64,000 nucleotides of DNA from assembly GCF_000421565.1 (NCBI RefSeq), contig NZ_ATXG01000003.1, positions 310,001 through 374,000 of the forward strand. Reading direction: 5' to 3'. A model generated the notes under the pieces. That model was given only the letters and a program-made list of their open reading frames with translations, was not told the DNA's origin and ran no database searches. Positions 1 to 7,785 of the stretch are shown here, one piece after another. The position numbers were made by a program, and so were the translations under genes. Position 1 is the first letter of the stretch; every line of letters begins with the position of its first letter. Origin of the DNA: Agromyces subbeticus DSM 16689 (GTDB taxonomy: Bacteria; Actinomycetota; Actinomycetes; Actinomycetales; Microbacteriaceae).

Positions 1-243
1 ATCGGCGTGGACCCAGTTGAAGCGCAGATCCGAGTCCGAGGGCATCTGAAACTTGCGCGGGTTCCCAGCGACGAGCGCCGCCCGCTCCTCCTTCGGGAAG
101 GCGAACCCCATCACGCTCTCGTCGAGGGAGAACGCGACGTAGACCATCCGACCGACGCGGAACTTCAATCGCCCGCGCACGGTGGCATGGTAGGAGCGCT
201 CCAAATCTGCGCCCAGCACTCGAACGTCGTCGATGACCGCCAT
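1..243 (-). CDS. MmcQ/YjbR-family protein (C-terminus cut by window edge)
   Basis: The first 81 residues of a small protein are visible; the rest lies beyond the left edge. The frame opens at an ATG (complement of 243..241) with MAVIDDVRVLG. It carries the stretch GFAFPKEERAALVAG followed by MPSDSDLRFNWV, which resembles MmcQ/YjbR (DUF419) proteins of actinobacteria, a small fold related to double-wing DNA-binding domains but of unproven biochemical role. It starts 23 bp after the stop of the reductase gene read in the same direction, so the two may be co-transcribed. A second member of this broad family lies at 31593..31985. The family call rests on motif recognition over a partial sequence. 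Confidence 0.6.
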   Translation of the reverse strand, partial: MAVIDDVRVLGADLERSYHATVRGRLKFRVGRMVYVAFSLDESVMGFAFPKEERAALVAGNPRKFQMPSDSDLRFNWVHAD

Positions 244-266
244 GTCTACAGCCTCGCAGCAATCGA

Positions 267-878
267 TCAGAAAGTTGCGTAGTCGGGGCGGCCAGCGGGC
301 CGATACGTCTGAATCATCACTCCCTTCGAATCGGAACGCGAGTCGACCAGGTTCATCGCGACATCCCGTCCGGAGTCAGCGAAGAGGCGTGCCCCCTGCC
401 CAAGTACCACGGGGACGATGATGAGTTCCATTTCATCGACGAGGTCCTTCTCGAGGAGCCACTGGATGAGACGACTGCTTCCGTGTACTTGGAGTTCGCC
501 GTCGCCACTCGCTTTCAGTTCCGTGACGGCGGCGAAGAGGTCCTCTCCGAGGACTGCAGTGTTCGCCCATTCCGGTTCCGTCAGCGTTCTGGACGCCACG
601 TACTTCGGCTTGGAATTCAGGGCCATCCCAATCGGGTGCCGTTTCAGATCCTCGATAGTGCCCCAAAAATCGAGGAGGATCTCGTACGTTCGGCGACCGA
701 AAAGGAATGCGTCGGCACGCTGGAACGTCGTGGCAATGTGGTCCCGGGTCGTGTCGTCACCCGCTCCCCTCGCCCATCCACCGCGTTCGAACCCGCGCTC
801 GCGGTCCTCGGAAGTTGGGCCGCCATTGCCCTGAGTCACTCCGTCCAGAGTGAGCTGCGTGATCGTCGTAAGTTTCAT
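267..878 (-). CDS. RibD C-terminal / dihydrofolate reductase-like family protein
   Basis: This 203-aa protein resembles the YyaP/YwjB branch of the RibD C-terminal/DHFR-like fold, presumed NAD(P)H-dependent reductases whose substrates are mostly unknown. The start MKLTTITQLTLDGV is typical of the family's first strand. FLFGRRTYEILLDFW (around residues 60-75) and the late block ELQVHGSSRLIQWLLEKDLVDEMEL followed by PVVLGQGARLF are family hallmarks. I chose the ATG at 878 because GGAGA lies about 9 nt upstream; an ATG at 893 is also in frame but would overlap that ribosome binding site. The MmcQ-like fragment follows 23 bp downstream. GC at third positions is lower here than in most of the window. 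Confidence 0.8.
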   Translation of the reverse strand: MKLTTITQLTLDGVTQGNGGPTSEDRERGFERGGWARGAGDDTTRDHIATTFQRADAFLFGRRTYEILLDFWGTIEDLKRHPIGMALNSKPKYVASRTLTEPEWANTAVLGEDLFAAVTELKASGDGELQVHGSSRLIQWLLEKDLVDEMELIIVPVVLGQGARLFADSGRDVAMNLVDSRSDSKGVMIQTYRPAGRPDYATF

Positions 879-941
879 TGCTTTGTTCTCCATGTCTCGG
901 CACCAGCCACTTCGGGCAGCACTCATCAACTCAACGAACGA

Positions 942-987
942 CACCGCCCAGATTCGACACCAGCCAGACGAATGCATTCGGGCGGTG
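942..987. other. Inverted repeat between the reductase gene and the LysE remnant
   Basis: CACCGCCC (942..949) is matched by GGGCGGTG (980..987), and a 12-bp perfect palindrome CGAATGCATTCG (969..980) abuts the right arm. It lies upstream of the minus-strand reductase gene and just past the stop of the exporter fragment. It could be an operator or a weak terminator; nothing in the sequence decides. Confidence 0.35.
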
Positions 988-995
988 ACCCCGCG

Positions 996-1289
996 CTACG
1001 CCAAGGCGTGTGCGATGATCGCCGCGCCGAGGACGGCGACGATGCCGTTGCCCACGACGGGTGTCCACCGCTTGAGCCCGGCTCCCGACTTCCGCCGCAT
1101 CCCTGCCCCGAGCACGACGAGGAGCACTTGCCAGCTCAGCGATGCGATGCCGACCGCGGCGACGAAGACTGCTGCGGCGACCGGTGATGCGATCGTGTCG
1201 CCGAGGCTCGTCACGAGCGCTGCGAAGTACAGCAGGGTGACGGGGTTAGACCCGGCTCGCGCTGCGCTGAGTGCCGATCGGCTTGTCAT
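996..1289 (-). pseudogene. Truncated LysE-type amino acid exporter (C-terminal part)
   Basis: About 98 codons correspond to the C-terminal third to half of a LysE/RhtB exporter: SNPVTLLYFAALVTSLGDT, a hydrophobic segment ending in WQVLLVVLGAGMRRK, and a final membrane span running to HALA and a TAG stop. Intact family members are about 200 aa and begin with a hydrophobic segment containing a PGPD-like motif; nothing like that is found upstream in any frame. Upstream DNA is instead the promoter of the divergent monooxygenase gene. I read this as the remnant of a gene that lost its 5' half when the neighbouring cassette was joined. The ATG at 1289 is only the first in-frame Met and should not be taken as a real start. 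Confidence 0.65.
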
Positions 1290-1336
1290 CGCTTGTGCGG
1301 GCGGCCTAAGCTGGTCGCGCGATATCAGAATACACC

Positions 1337-1351
1337 GTTCTATTATCGAAC
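1337..1351. promoter_or_regulatory. Candidate IclR-type operator upstream of the monooxygenase
   Basis: GTTCTATTATCGAAC is an imperfect palindrome about 57 bp before the monooxygenase start. It resembles the 15-bp boxes bound by IclR-family regulators of aromatic catabolism (PcaR/PobR type, GTTCGATAATCGCAC). A related sequence, GTTCGATACTAGGAC, lies at 4174..4188 in front of the iclR-type gene and matches it at 10 of 15 positions. The pairing with that regulator is inference. Confidence 0.5.
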
Positions 1352-1407
1352 ATCGACGAGCAGCCCACAGTGCAGTCGAGCAACCCACAGCGCAGTGAGG
1401 AGAAGCC

Positions 1408-3363
1408 GTGCAGTTCCACCACTACGGCTACGTGTCGGGCGACCCGCGGGTGCAGCCCGCCGCCGGTGTCGGCATCGACCGACCCGAAGAGCTGCCCGAT
1501 GAGGTCGACGTGCTCATCATCGGCTCCGGCCCGGCCGGCATGGTGGCCGCGGCACAGCTCGCGCAGTTTCCGGGTGTCGCGACCCGCATCGTCGAACGCC
1601 GCCCCGGTCGCCTCGCGATCGGTCAGGCCGACGGAATTCAGGCGCGCAGCGTCGAGACCTTCCAGGCATTCGGATTCGCCGAGCGCATCATCGCCGAGGC
1701 GTACCGCATCACCGAGATGGCGTTCTGGAAGCCCGACCCCGAGCTCCCCCGTAACATCCACCGCGCCGCTGTCACGCCCGACGACCCCACAGGCATCAGC
1801 GAGTTTCCGCACCTCATCGTGAACCAGGCGCGAGTGCTCGACTACTTCGCCGAGTTCGCGCGCAATTCCCCGGCGCGCATCACGCCGGACTACGGCTGGG
1901 ACTTCGTCGGGCTCGACATCGCGCAACCGGCCTCCGACGGTTCCCTTCCCGATCATCCGGTGACGGTCACCCTCGAGCGCGTCACGGGTGTCGGCATCGG
2001 CGCCGGCGATGCGTCGCACGCAGCACCGCTCGAGGGCACGCGCACGGGTGAGCGCCGCACCGTTCGCGCCAAGTACGTCGTCGGCGCCGATGGCGCTCGA
2101 AGCCAGGTACGCGAATCGATCGGCGCCAAGCACGTCGGCGTGCAGTCGTTCCACGCCTGGGGCGTGATGGACACGCTCGCCGTCACCGACTTCCCCGACA
2201 TCCGCACGAAGTGCTCGATCCAGTCCGAGGCGGGCAACATCCTGCTCATCCCGCGCGAGGGCGGGCAACTTTTCCGAATGTACGTCGATCTCGGCGAGGT
2301 CTCCGGCGACGACCACGGCGCCGTGCGCCAGACCACGCTCGACCAGATCATCGCGAAGGCGAACGACATCCTGCACCCCTACACGCTCGACGTGCGGAAC
2401 GTGCCGTGGCACTCGGTCTACGAAGTCGGCCACCGCGTGACCGACCGCTTCGACGACGTTCCGCTCGAGCTGCAGGGCACTCGCACGCCGCGCGTCTTCA
2501 TCACCGGCGACGCGTGCCATACGCACAGCGCCAAGGCCGGTCAGGGCATGAACGTCTCGATTCAAGACGGGTGGAACATCGGCTGGAAGCTCGGCCACGT
2601 GCTCGACGGCCGCGCCGACCCCGCGCTGCTCGAGACCTATCACGCTGAACGCCACGTCGTCGCGAAGGACCTGATCGAGTTCGATCGCGCGTGGTCGAAG
2701 CTGATGGCGACGAAGCCCGAGGACCTCGGAGACCCCGCCGAGCTCGAGGAGTTCTACGTGCGCACCTTCGAGTTCCCCGCGGGATTCATGACGCAGTACG
2801 AGACCTCGATGATCGTGGGCGAGGCCGGTCACCAGGGCCTCGCGGCCGGGTTCCCGATCGGCAAGCGCTTCAAGTCGGCGCCGGTCGCGCGCGTCTGCGA
2901 CGGCAACCCCGTGCAACTCGGGCATCATCACCGGGCAGACGGGCGCTGGCGCATCTATGCGTTCGCGGATGCCGCGGCGCCCGCTCTGCGCGGCGCGGCA
3001 CTCGCCGATTGGGCGAACTGGCTGGCCGAGGCATCCGACTCACCGCTTCGCGCCTTCACGCCCGACGGCGCCGACGTCGACAGCATCTTCGACGTGAAGG
3101 TCGTCTACCAGCAGCCGCACGGCGACGTCGACCTCGGCCGGGTTCCCCCCACGTTCCTGCCGAGGAATGGTCCGTTCCAGCTGACCGACTACGAGAAGGT
3201 CTACGCCGTCGAACCGCAGCACGACATCTTCGAGCTGCGCGGCATCGACCGCGGCGGTGCGGTCGTGGTGGTGCGGCCGGATCACTACGTGGCGAACGTG
3301 CTGCCGCTCGGCGCCGTCGACGAACTGGCGGAGTTCTTCAGGGGCGCGCTGCTCGCTCGCTGA
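1408..3363 (+). CDS. mobA: FAD-dependent aromatic monooxygenase, 3-hydroxybenzoate 4-monooxygenase-like
   Basis: This 651-aa single-component flavoprotein hydroxylase has the length and layout of MobA from Comamonas, which converts 3-hydroxybenzoate to protocatechuate with NADPH and oxygen. An N-terminal dinucleotide-binding GSGPAG (residues 39-44) is followed by the ERRPGRLAIGQADGIQARSVE block. The DG motif VVGADGARSQVR comes next. The GD motif GDACHTHSAKAGQGMN near residue 366 closes the FAD site. The C-terminal thioredoxin-like domain ends FELRGIDRGGAVVVVRPDHYVANVLPLG, as in phenol hydroxylases. The start is GTG with GAGGAG just upstream. No ring-cleavage gene is in the window, so the product's fate is not visible. 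Other phenol hydroxylase-family substrates are possible, but N- and C-terminal motifs fit MobA best. Confidence 0.85.
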   Translation: MQFHHYGYVSGDPRVQPAAGVGIDRPEELPDEVDVLIIGSGPAGMVAAAQLAQFPGVATRIVERRPGRLAIGQADGIQARSVETFQAFGFAERIIAEAYRITEMAFWKPDPELPRNIHRAAVTPDDPTGISEFPHLIVNQARVLDYFAEFARNSPARITPDYGWDFVGLDIAQPASDGSLPDHPVTVTLERVTGVGIGAGDASHAAPLEGTRTGERRTVRAKYVVGADGARSQVRESIGAKHVGVQSFHAWGVMDTLAVTDFPDIRTKCSIQSEAGNILLIPREGGQLFRMYVDLGEVSGDDHGAVRQTTLDQIIAKANDILHPYTLDVRNVPWHSVYEVGHRVTDRFDDVPLELQGTRTPRVFITGDACHTHSAKAGQGMNVSIQDGWNIGWKLGHVLDGRADPALLETYHAERHVVAKDLIEFDRAWSKLMATKPEDLGDPAELEEFYVRTFEFPAGFMTQYETSMIVGEAGHQGLAAGFPIGKRFKSAPVARVCDGNPVQLGHHHRADGRWRIYAFADAAAPALRGAALADWANWLAEASDSPLRAFTPDGADVDSIFDVKVVYQQPHGDVDLGRVPPTFLPRNGPFQLTDYEKVYAVEPQHDIFELRGIDRGGAVVVVRPDHYVANVLPLGAVDELAEFFRGALLAR

Positions 3364-3383
3364 CCGTCTGCGCGCCCGGCGCC

Positions 3384-4133
3384 TCAGCCGCCGTACGCGC
3401 GCGTGATCGCCTCGGCGGCGAGCCGCAGGCGCTCGGCGATCTCGGCCTCCGGCCGCGCGAACGCGACGTGGATCACGGCGATCGAGGCGGGCGGCTGTCC
3501 CGGCAACGTCAGCGGCACGGCCACCGAGCTGAGCGACGGCACGACCTCGTCGTGGCTGCGGGCGTAGCCGCGAGCCCGACTCTCGTCGATCTCGTTGCGG
3601 AGCTCGGCGGGCAGCTCCGCCGGCCAGGCGCTCTCGGGCAGGCTCAGCAGAATGGCCTTGCCGGGGCCGCCCCGCGTGATCGGATGCCGGTGGCCCGGCC
3701 GGTACGACACCACCGCGACCGACTGGCGGGGCGAGGCGCTCACGAGCGTGACCGCCTCGTCGTGATCGACGAGCACCGCGAGCAGGCAGGTCATGCCGAG
3801 CTCGTTCGCGACCTCATTGAGCTCGGGCAGGGCGAGGTGCTGCAGGTCTCGGGCGACGCCCGATGCCAGGGCCGCGAGCCCGGTGCCGAGGGCGAGGCGT
3901 CCGCCGGCGTCGCGCGTGACGAGCCCGTGGTCTTCGAGCGTGCGCAGCAGGCGGTAGGCCACGGATCGGTGCACGCCGAGTTCGCTCGCGAGCTCGTCGA
4001 TCGAGAGGTTGCGGTCGGCGGCGGCGAGGATCTCGAGCACGCGGATGCCGCGGCTCAACGTCTGCGAACCCGCTGGCGAACCCGCTTGCGAACCCGCTTG
4101 CGAACCCGTCTGCGTGCCGGCGTCGACTGCCAT
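3384..4133 (-). CDS. IclR-family transcriptional regulator
   Basis: This 249-aa regulator has an N-terminal winged helix (roughly residues 25-85, LSIDELASELGVHRSVAYRLL) and an IclR effector-binding domain (LPELNEVANELGMTCLLA to the C-terminus, including the GGPGKAILL segment). It is convergent with the monooxygenase gene, 20 bp stop to stop, and probably controls it through the box at 1337..1351. The ATG at 4133 is preceded by GGAGGG; an upstream in-frame ATG at 4169 lacks such a site. The N-terminus carries a low-complexity stretch GSQAGSQAGSPAGSQ encoded by imperfect 12-bp tandem repeats (about 4069..4115), so its length may vary between strains. Confidence 0.88.
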   Translation of the reverse strand: MAVDAGTQTGSQAGSQAGSPAGSQTLSRGIRVLEILAAADRNLSIDELASELGVHRSVAYRLLRTLEDHGLVTRDAGGRLALGTGLAALASGVARDLQHLALPELNEVANELGMTCLLAVLVDHDEAVTLVSASPRQSVAVVSYRPGHRHPITRGGPGKAILLSLPESAWPAELPAELRNEIDESRARGYARSHDEVVPSLSSVAVPLTLPGQPPASIAVIHVAFARPEAEIAERLRLAAEAITRAYGG

Positions 4134-4173
4134 GTCGGAATGCACCCTCCGTCGCGCATGCTGATGCACGCTC

Positions 4174-4188
4174 GTTCGATACTAGGAC
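4174..4188 (-). promoter_or_regulatory. Promoter and IclR-type box of the iclR-like gene
   Basis: Read on the minus strand, a -10 TAGTAT lies at 4185..4180, giving a leader of about 40 nt with GGAGGG ahead of the ATG at 4133. The -10 is embedded in GTTCGATACTAGGAC (plus strand 4174..4188), similar to the box before the monooxygenase, which suggests autorepression. Confidence 0.45.
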
Positions 4189-4239
4189 GGCACGACCGCT
4201 GAGAGAACGGACGACGCACTCGGGCGGCCCGGGCGGGGT

Positions 4240-4554
4240 TCAGCCGCGGCGTTCCGTGAGGTGCACCCGCACCGTCTCGCCCGCGTGCTTGCCGATGACG
4301 CTGCGCACCTCGGCGGTCATCGCGAGCTTGTGGCGCCCATCGCCGAGCGCCATGAACGATCCGCTGAACGGCACGTCGTCGACGGTGCCCGAAACCTTCA
4401 CGAGCCCGCGCGTGCCGAAGAACTCGGCCGCTTCGGGCCAGATCACGTAGGTCCAGCCGCCCTTGGCCGGGCTCTGCTCGAGCACCGCGTCGAACGTGAC
4501 GTCGAGTGGACCGACGGCCGCGGGGGTCGGCGCTGCACTGGTCATGGTGTTCAT
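4240..4554 (-). CDS. DUF1905 domain protein
   Basis: This protein of about 104 aa matches the DUF1905 beta-barrel family (PLDVTFDAVLEQSPAKGGWTYVIWPEAAEFFGTRGLVKVSGTVDDVPFSGSF, ending in a KHAGETVRVHL segment). The function is unknown; relatives are often found alone or fused to a YdeI/OmpD-associated domain. AAGGAGG lies immediately before three closely spaced ATGs (4557, 4554, 4545). The second has the most workable spacing, but the first is possible. It is monocistronic, divergent from the pnt operon and not obviously related to it. Confidence 0.8.
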   Translation of the reverse strand: MNTMTSAAPTPAAVGPLDVTFDAVLEQSPAKGGWTYVIWPEAAEFFGTRGLVKVSGTVDDVPFSGSFMALGDGRHKLAMTAEVRSVIGKHAGETVRVHLTERRG

Positions 4555-4557
4555 CAT

Positions 4558-4804
4558 TCCTCCTTGTTGCGATGGCTACCAGTGGGTCGAAGCCGGCGAC
4601 GCGATCTCGACACGATCCGGGCACGATTCCCCGATCGCTTTCGCGCCACGAAAGAACCGCCGAAGTTCGCGCGGGAATCGCGCGGAATCATGGAGCGGAT
4701 GCCGCCGTGCCACGTACGCTGAACGACACGTGCAGCAGCGCCGCGGCACCGGGATCACTCCTCGTCGCCGGCACCGCTGCACTCCCGTGTCAGAAGGAGG
4801 CTTC
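4558..4804 (+). promoter_or_regulatory. Intergenic region with pnt operon promoter
   Basis: About 250 bp without a gene. A -10-like TACGCT lies at 4715..4720, which would give a leader of roughly 75 nt before pntAA. GGAGG precedes the GTG start by 4 nt. A direct repeat of CGCGCGG(G)AATC is seen near 4667..4690. No clear -35 is visible. Confidence 0.4.
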
Positions 4805-5968
4805 GTGCAAGTCGGTATCCCGAAAGAGCGGCGCGACGGCGAGCGCAGAGTGGCGGCGACGCCCGAGACGGTGCGGCAGTTGTCGGCCCTCGGCCTGCAG
4901 CTCGCCATCGAGCGCGGTGCCGGCGAGGCATCCGGTCATGGCGACTCGCACTACGCCGAAGCCGGCGCCGAGCTCGTCGACGAGCTCGACCTCGGCGCGA
5001 TCGACGTGCTGCTGCACGTGCGGCCCCTCGCGGTCGAGACGGTCGCTGCGCTGCGCGGCGGCACGATCACCGTCGGGCTCGCGTCGCCCGCAAGCGAACT
5101 CGAGACGGTTCGCGCGCTGCGCGACGCACGCATCAAGTCGTTCGCCCTCGAGCTCGTGCCGCGCATCTCGCGGGCGCAGTCGATGGACGCTCTCACGAGC
5201 CAGGCGCTCGTGGCCGGCTACCGCTGCGTGCTCGAGGCGGCGATGCGGCTGCCGCGGTTCTTCCCGCTCTACATGACGGCGGCCGGCACGATTCCGCCGG
5301 CCAAGGTCGTGGTGCTCGGTGCCGGGGTCGCCGGCCTGCAGGCGATCGGCACGGCGAAACGGCTGGGTGCGCGGGTGTCGGCGAACGACGTGCGCGCCGC
5401 GTCGGCCGATGAGGTCGCCTCGATGGGCGGCACGTTCATCAACCTCGAGCTCGACACCGCCGCGGATGCCGCGGGGGGCTACGCCAAGGAGCTCGGCGAA
5501 GACCGCGCTGCCACCCAGCGTCGCCTGCTGGCGCCGTACATCGCCGACGCCGACGTGCTCATCACGACGGCGGCGATTCCGGGCCGGCCGGCGCCGCGGC
5601 TCGTCACGAACGAGATGGTCGCGGCGATGCGGCCGGGTTCGGTCGTCGTCGACCTCGCTGCCGAGTCGGGCGGCAACGTCGAGGGCTCGGTCGCGGGCAC
5701 GGATGTCGCCGTGCCGACTGCCGGCGGCGACGGCACGGTGACCATCGTCGGCATGAAGGATGCCGCGTCGACGATGCCGGCCGACGCGTCGCGGCTCTAC
5801 GCGAAGAACGTCGCGAACCTCGTCGAGCTCATGACGCACGACGGCCGCGTCGAGCCCGACTTCGACGACGAGGTCGTCGCGGGAGCGTGCCTGACCTTCG
5901 CGGGCGACGTGCGGCACGCGCCGACGGCGGAGCTGCTCGGTACCACCAATCAGGAAGGAGAGCGCTGA
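4805..5968 (+). CDS. pntAA: NAD(P) transhydrogenase subunit alpha part 1
   Basis: This 387-aa NAD(H)-binding domain I of proton-translocating transhydrogenase couples hydride transfer between NADH and NADP to proton flow across the membrane. It begins VGIPKERRDGERRVAATPETV, the conserved N-terminus shared with alanine dehydrogenase. The Rossmann motif VVVLGAGVAGLQAIGTAKRLGA follows in the second half. In this split form the membrane part is a separate gene, which follows with a 1-nt overlap (TGATG). The GTG at 4805 is chosen over longer in-frame extensions because GGAGG lies 4 nt upstream and homologues start here. Confidence 0.93.
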   Translation: MQVGIPKERRDGERRVAATPETVRQLSALGLQLAIERGAGEASGHGDSHYAEAGAELVDELDLGAIDVLLHVRPLAVETVAALRGGTITVGLASPASELETVRALRDARIKSFALELVPRISRAQSMDALTSQALVAGYRCVLEAAMRLPRFFPLYMTAAGTIPPAKVVVLGAGVAGLQAIGTAKRLGARVSANDVRAASADEVASMGGTFINLELDTAADAAGGYAKELGEDRAATQRRLLAPYIADADVLITTAAIPGRPAPRLVTNEMVAAMRPGSVVVDLAAESGGNVEGSVAGTDVAVPTAGGDGTVTIVGMKDAASTMPADASRLYAKNVANLVELMTHDGRVEPDFDDEVVAGACLTFAGDVRHAPTAELLGTTNQEGER

Positions 5969-6258
5969 TGGATGGCATGGCGCTGCTCACGATCACCGTA
6001 CTGTCGGTGTTCGTGGGGTTCGAGGTGGTCTCGAAGGTCTCGAGCACGCTGCACACCCCGCTGATGTCGGGCGCCAACGCGATCCACGGCATCATCCTGG
6101 TGGGCGCGATCATCGTCGCCGGCCAGGCCTCCGACGGCTGGACGCTCACGCTCGCACTGCTGGCCGTGCTGCTCGCGACGATGAATCTCGTCGGCGGCTT
6201 CGTCGTCACCGACCGCATGCTCGAGATGTTCCGTGGCCGTAAGGGGGCGGGTCGATGA
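5968..6258 (+). CDS. pntAB: NAD(P) transhydrogenase subunit alpha part 2
   Basis: This 96-aa membrane protein is the domain II half of the alpha subunit. It has three predicted hydrophobic segments (LLTITVLSVFVGFEVV; ANAIHGIILVGAIIVAG; LTLALLAVLLATMNLVGGFVVTDRML) and the conserved LHTPLMSGANAIHGI motif that lines the proton path. Its start overlaps the pntAA stop by one base and its stop overlaps the pntB start by four, so the three subunits are translationally coupled. Confidence 0.92.
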   Translation: MDGMALLTITVLSVFVGFEVVSKVSSTLHTPLMSGANAIHGIILVGAIIVAGQASDGWTLTLALLAVLLATMNLVGGFVVTDRMLEMFRGRKGAGR

Positions 6259-7628
6259 GCCTTCTCTCCCCCACCTGGACGGCGCTGCTGTACCTGATCG
6301 CCGCGATCTGCTTCGTGCTCGCCCTCAAGGGCCTCAGCTCGCCCAAGTCCGCTCGCCGCGGCAACCTCATCGGTGCGGCCGGCGCCCTCGTGGCGGTCGT
6401 GACCGTGTTCCTCTCGATGAAGCTCGACAACATCCCGTGGATCCTCGCGGCCATCGCGGTCGGCTCGGCCGTCGCGGCACCGATCGCGCGGCGGGTGCAG
6501 ATGACGCAGATGCCGCAGCTCGTCGCCCTCTTCAACGGCGTCGGCGGTGGCGCCGCGGCGCTCGTCGCGCTGCTCGAGCTGCCGCACACGGATGACCCGT
6601 GGGTGCGTCTCGCGATCGTCTTCACCCTGCTCGTGGGCGCTGTCTCGTTCGCGGGATCGCTCGTGACGTTCGCGAAGCTGCAGGAACTCATGACGACCAG
6701 GCCAGTGGTCTTCCCCGGTCTGCCGATCGTCATGAGCGCCTCAGTGCTGGTCGCCGTCGCGGCATCCGTCGCCATCATCTTCACCGGCGCCGGATGGCTC
6801 GCCGTCGTGCTGCTCGTATTCGGCCTGCTCACAGGTGTGCTGCTCGTGCTGCCGGTCGGCGGCGCCGACGTGCCGATCGTGATCTCGCTGCTCAACGCCT
6901 TCACGGGTCTCGCGGTCGCGGCGTCGGGCTTCGTGCTCGGCAACGTGCTGCTCATCATCGCCGGCACGCTCGTCGGCGCCTCGGGCACGATCCTCACCCG
7001 GGCGATGGCCTCGGCGATGGGTCGCAGTGTCACGGGCATCCTCTTCGGAGCGTTCAAGGGCGGCTCGACGGCGGGTTCCACCGTGGCATCCGACCGTCCG
7101 GTGCGTTCGTCGAGCGCCGAGGATGTCGCGGTGCTCCTCGGCTACGCGCAGAAGGTCGTCATCGTGCCGGGCTACGGGCTCGCCGTGGCGCAGGGCCAGC
7201 ACACGGTCGCCGAGTTGCAGGGCGAGCTCGAGTCGCGCGGCATCGAGGTCGTCTTCGGCATCCACCCGGTCGCCGGCCGCATGCCGGGGCACATGAACGT
7301 GCTGCTCGCCGAGGCGAACGTGCCCTACGAGTCGCTCAAGGAGATGGGCGAGGTGAACCCCGAGTTCAAGACGGCGGATGTCGTGCTCGTCGTCGGTGCG
7401 AACGACGTCGTGAACCCGGCTGCGAAGACGACGCCGGGCTCGCCGATCTACGGCATGCCGATTCTCGAGGTCGATTCCGCGCGCCAGGTCGTGTTCCTCA
7501 AGCGCTCCATGCGCCCGGGCTTCGCGGGCATCGAGAACGAGCTGCTGTTCGAGCCGCAGACCACGCTGCTCTTCGGCGACGCGAAGGAGTCGCTCGGCAA
7601 GGTGCTCGCGGCGGTGAAGGCGCTGTAG
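6255..7628 (+). CDS. pntB: NAD(P) transhydrogenase subunit beta
   Basis: This 457-aa subunit has about eight to nine membrane segments (residues 1-270) followed by the NADP(H)-binding domain III. That domain is recognised by VIVPGYGLAVAQGQHTVAEL, the conserved GIHPVAGRMPGHMNVLLAEANVPY and VLVVGANDVVNPAA. Length matches the family (about 460 aa). It ends the pnt operon. The enzyme is expected to supply NADPH or balance NAD(P)H pools; which direction dominates cannot be read from sequence. Confidence 0.94.
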   Translation: MSLLSPTWTALLYLIAAICFVLALKGLSSPKSARRGNLIGAAGALVAVVTVFLSMKLDNIPWILAAIAVGSAVAAPIARRVQMTQMPQLVALFNGVGGGAAALVALLELPHTDDPWVRLAIVFTLLVGAVSFAGSLVTFAKLQELMTTRPVVFPGLPIVMSASVLVAVAASVAIIFTGAGWLAVVLLVFGLLTGVLLVLPVGGADVPIVISLLNAFTGLAVAASGFVLGNVLLIIAGTLVGASGTILTRAMASAMGRSVTGILFGAFKGGSTAGSTVASDRPVRSSSAEDVAVLLGYAQKVVIVPGYGLAVAQGQHTVAELQGELESRGIEVVFGIHPVAGRMPGHMNVLLAEANVPYESLKEMGEVNPEFKTADVVLVVGANDVVNPAAKTTPGSPIYGMPILEVDSARQVVFLKRSMRPGFAGIENELLFEPQTTLLFGDAKESLGKVLAAVKAL

Positions 7629-7656
7629 CGCACGCTACTCGGCTGCCGTGGCGGGC

Positions 7657-7682
7657 GGCCCAGTGCTGGTTGAACATGACGC
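7657..7682 (-). pseudogene. Relic of a VOC-gene 3' end
   Basis: These 26 bases are identical to 10225..10250, which encode the C-terminal VMFNQHWA of the minus-strand VOC protein at 10180..10593. Read on the minus strand, the relic gives VMFNQHWAARHGSR with no usable gene around it. It lies in a 157-bp gap after pntB and is best explained, together with 8469..8585, as a worn duplicate of the VOC/WYL/DUF308 block to the right. Confidence 0.6.
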
Positions 7683-7773
7683 ACAGGGTGCGGGCCTTGT
7701 GACATGTTTCCCGACGGTCGAATGACGAAGCGCATCGTGATCATCCGGCGAGGGGTGGCATTCGACTGGGCTC

Positions 7774-7785
7774 TATGCTTCGCTC
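7774..7785 (+). promoter_or_regulatory. Leaderless promoter of the 7786 gene
   Basis: A TATGCT -10 box (7774..7779) is followed by 6 nt and then the ATG at 7786, with no Shine-Dalgarno sequence. This spacing puts the transcription start at the A of the ATG. No convincing -35 is visible. Confidence 0.5.
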
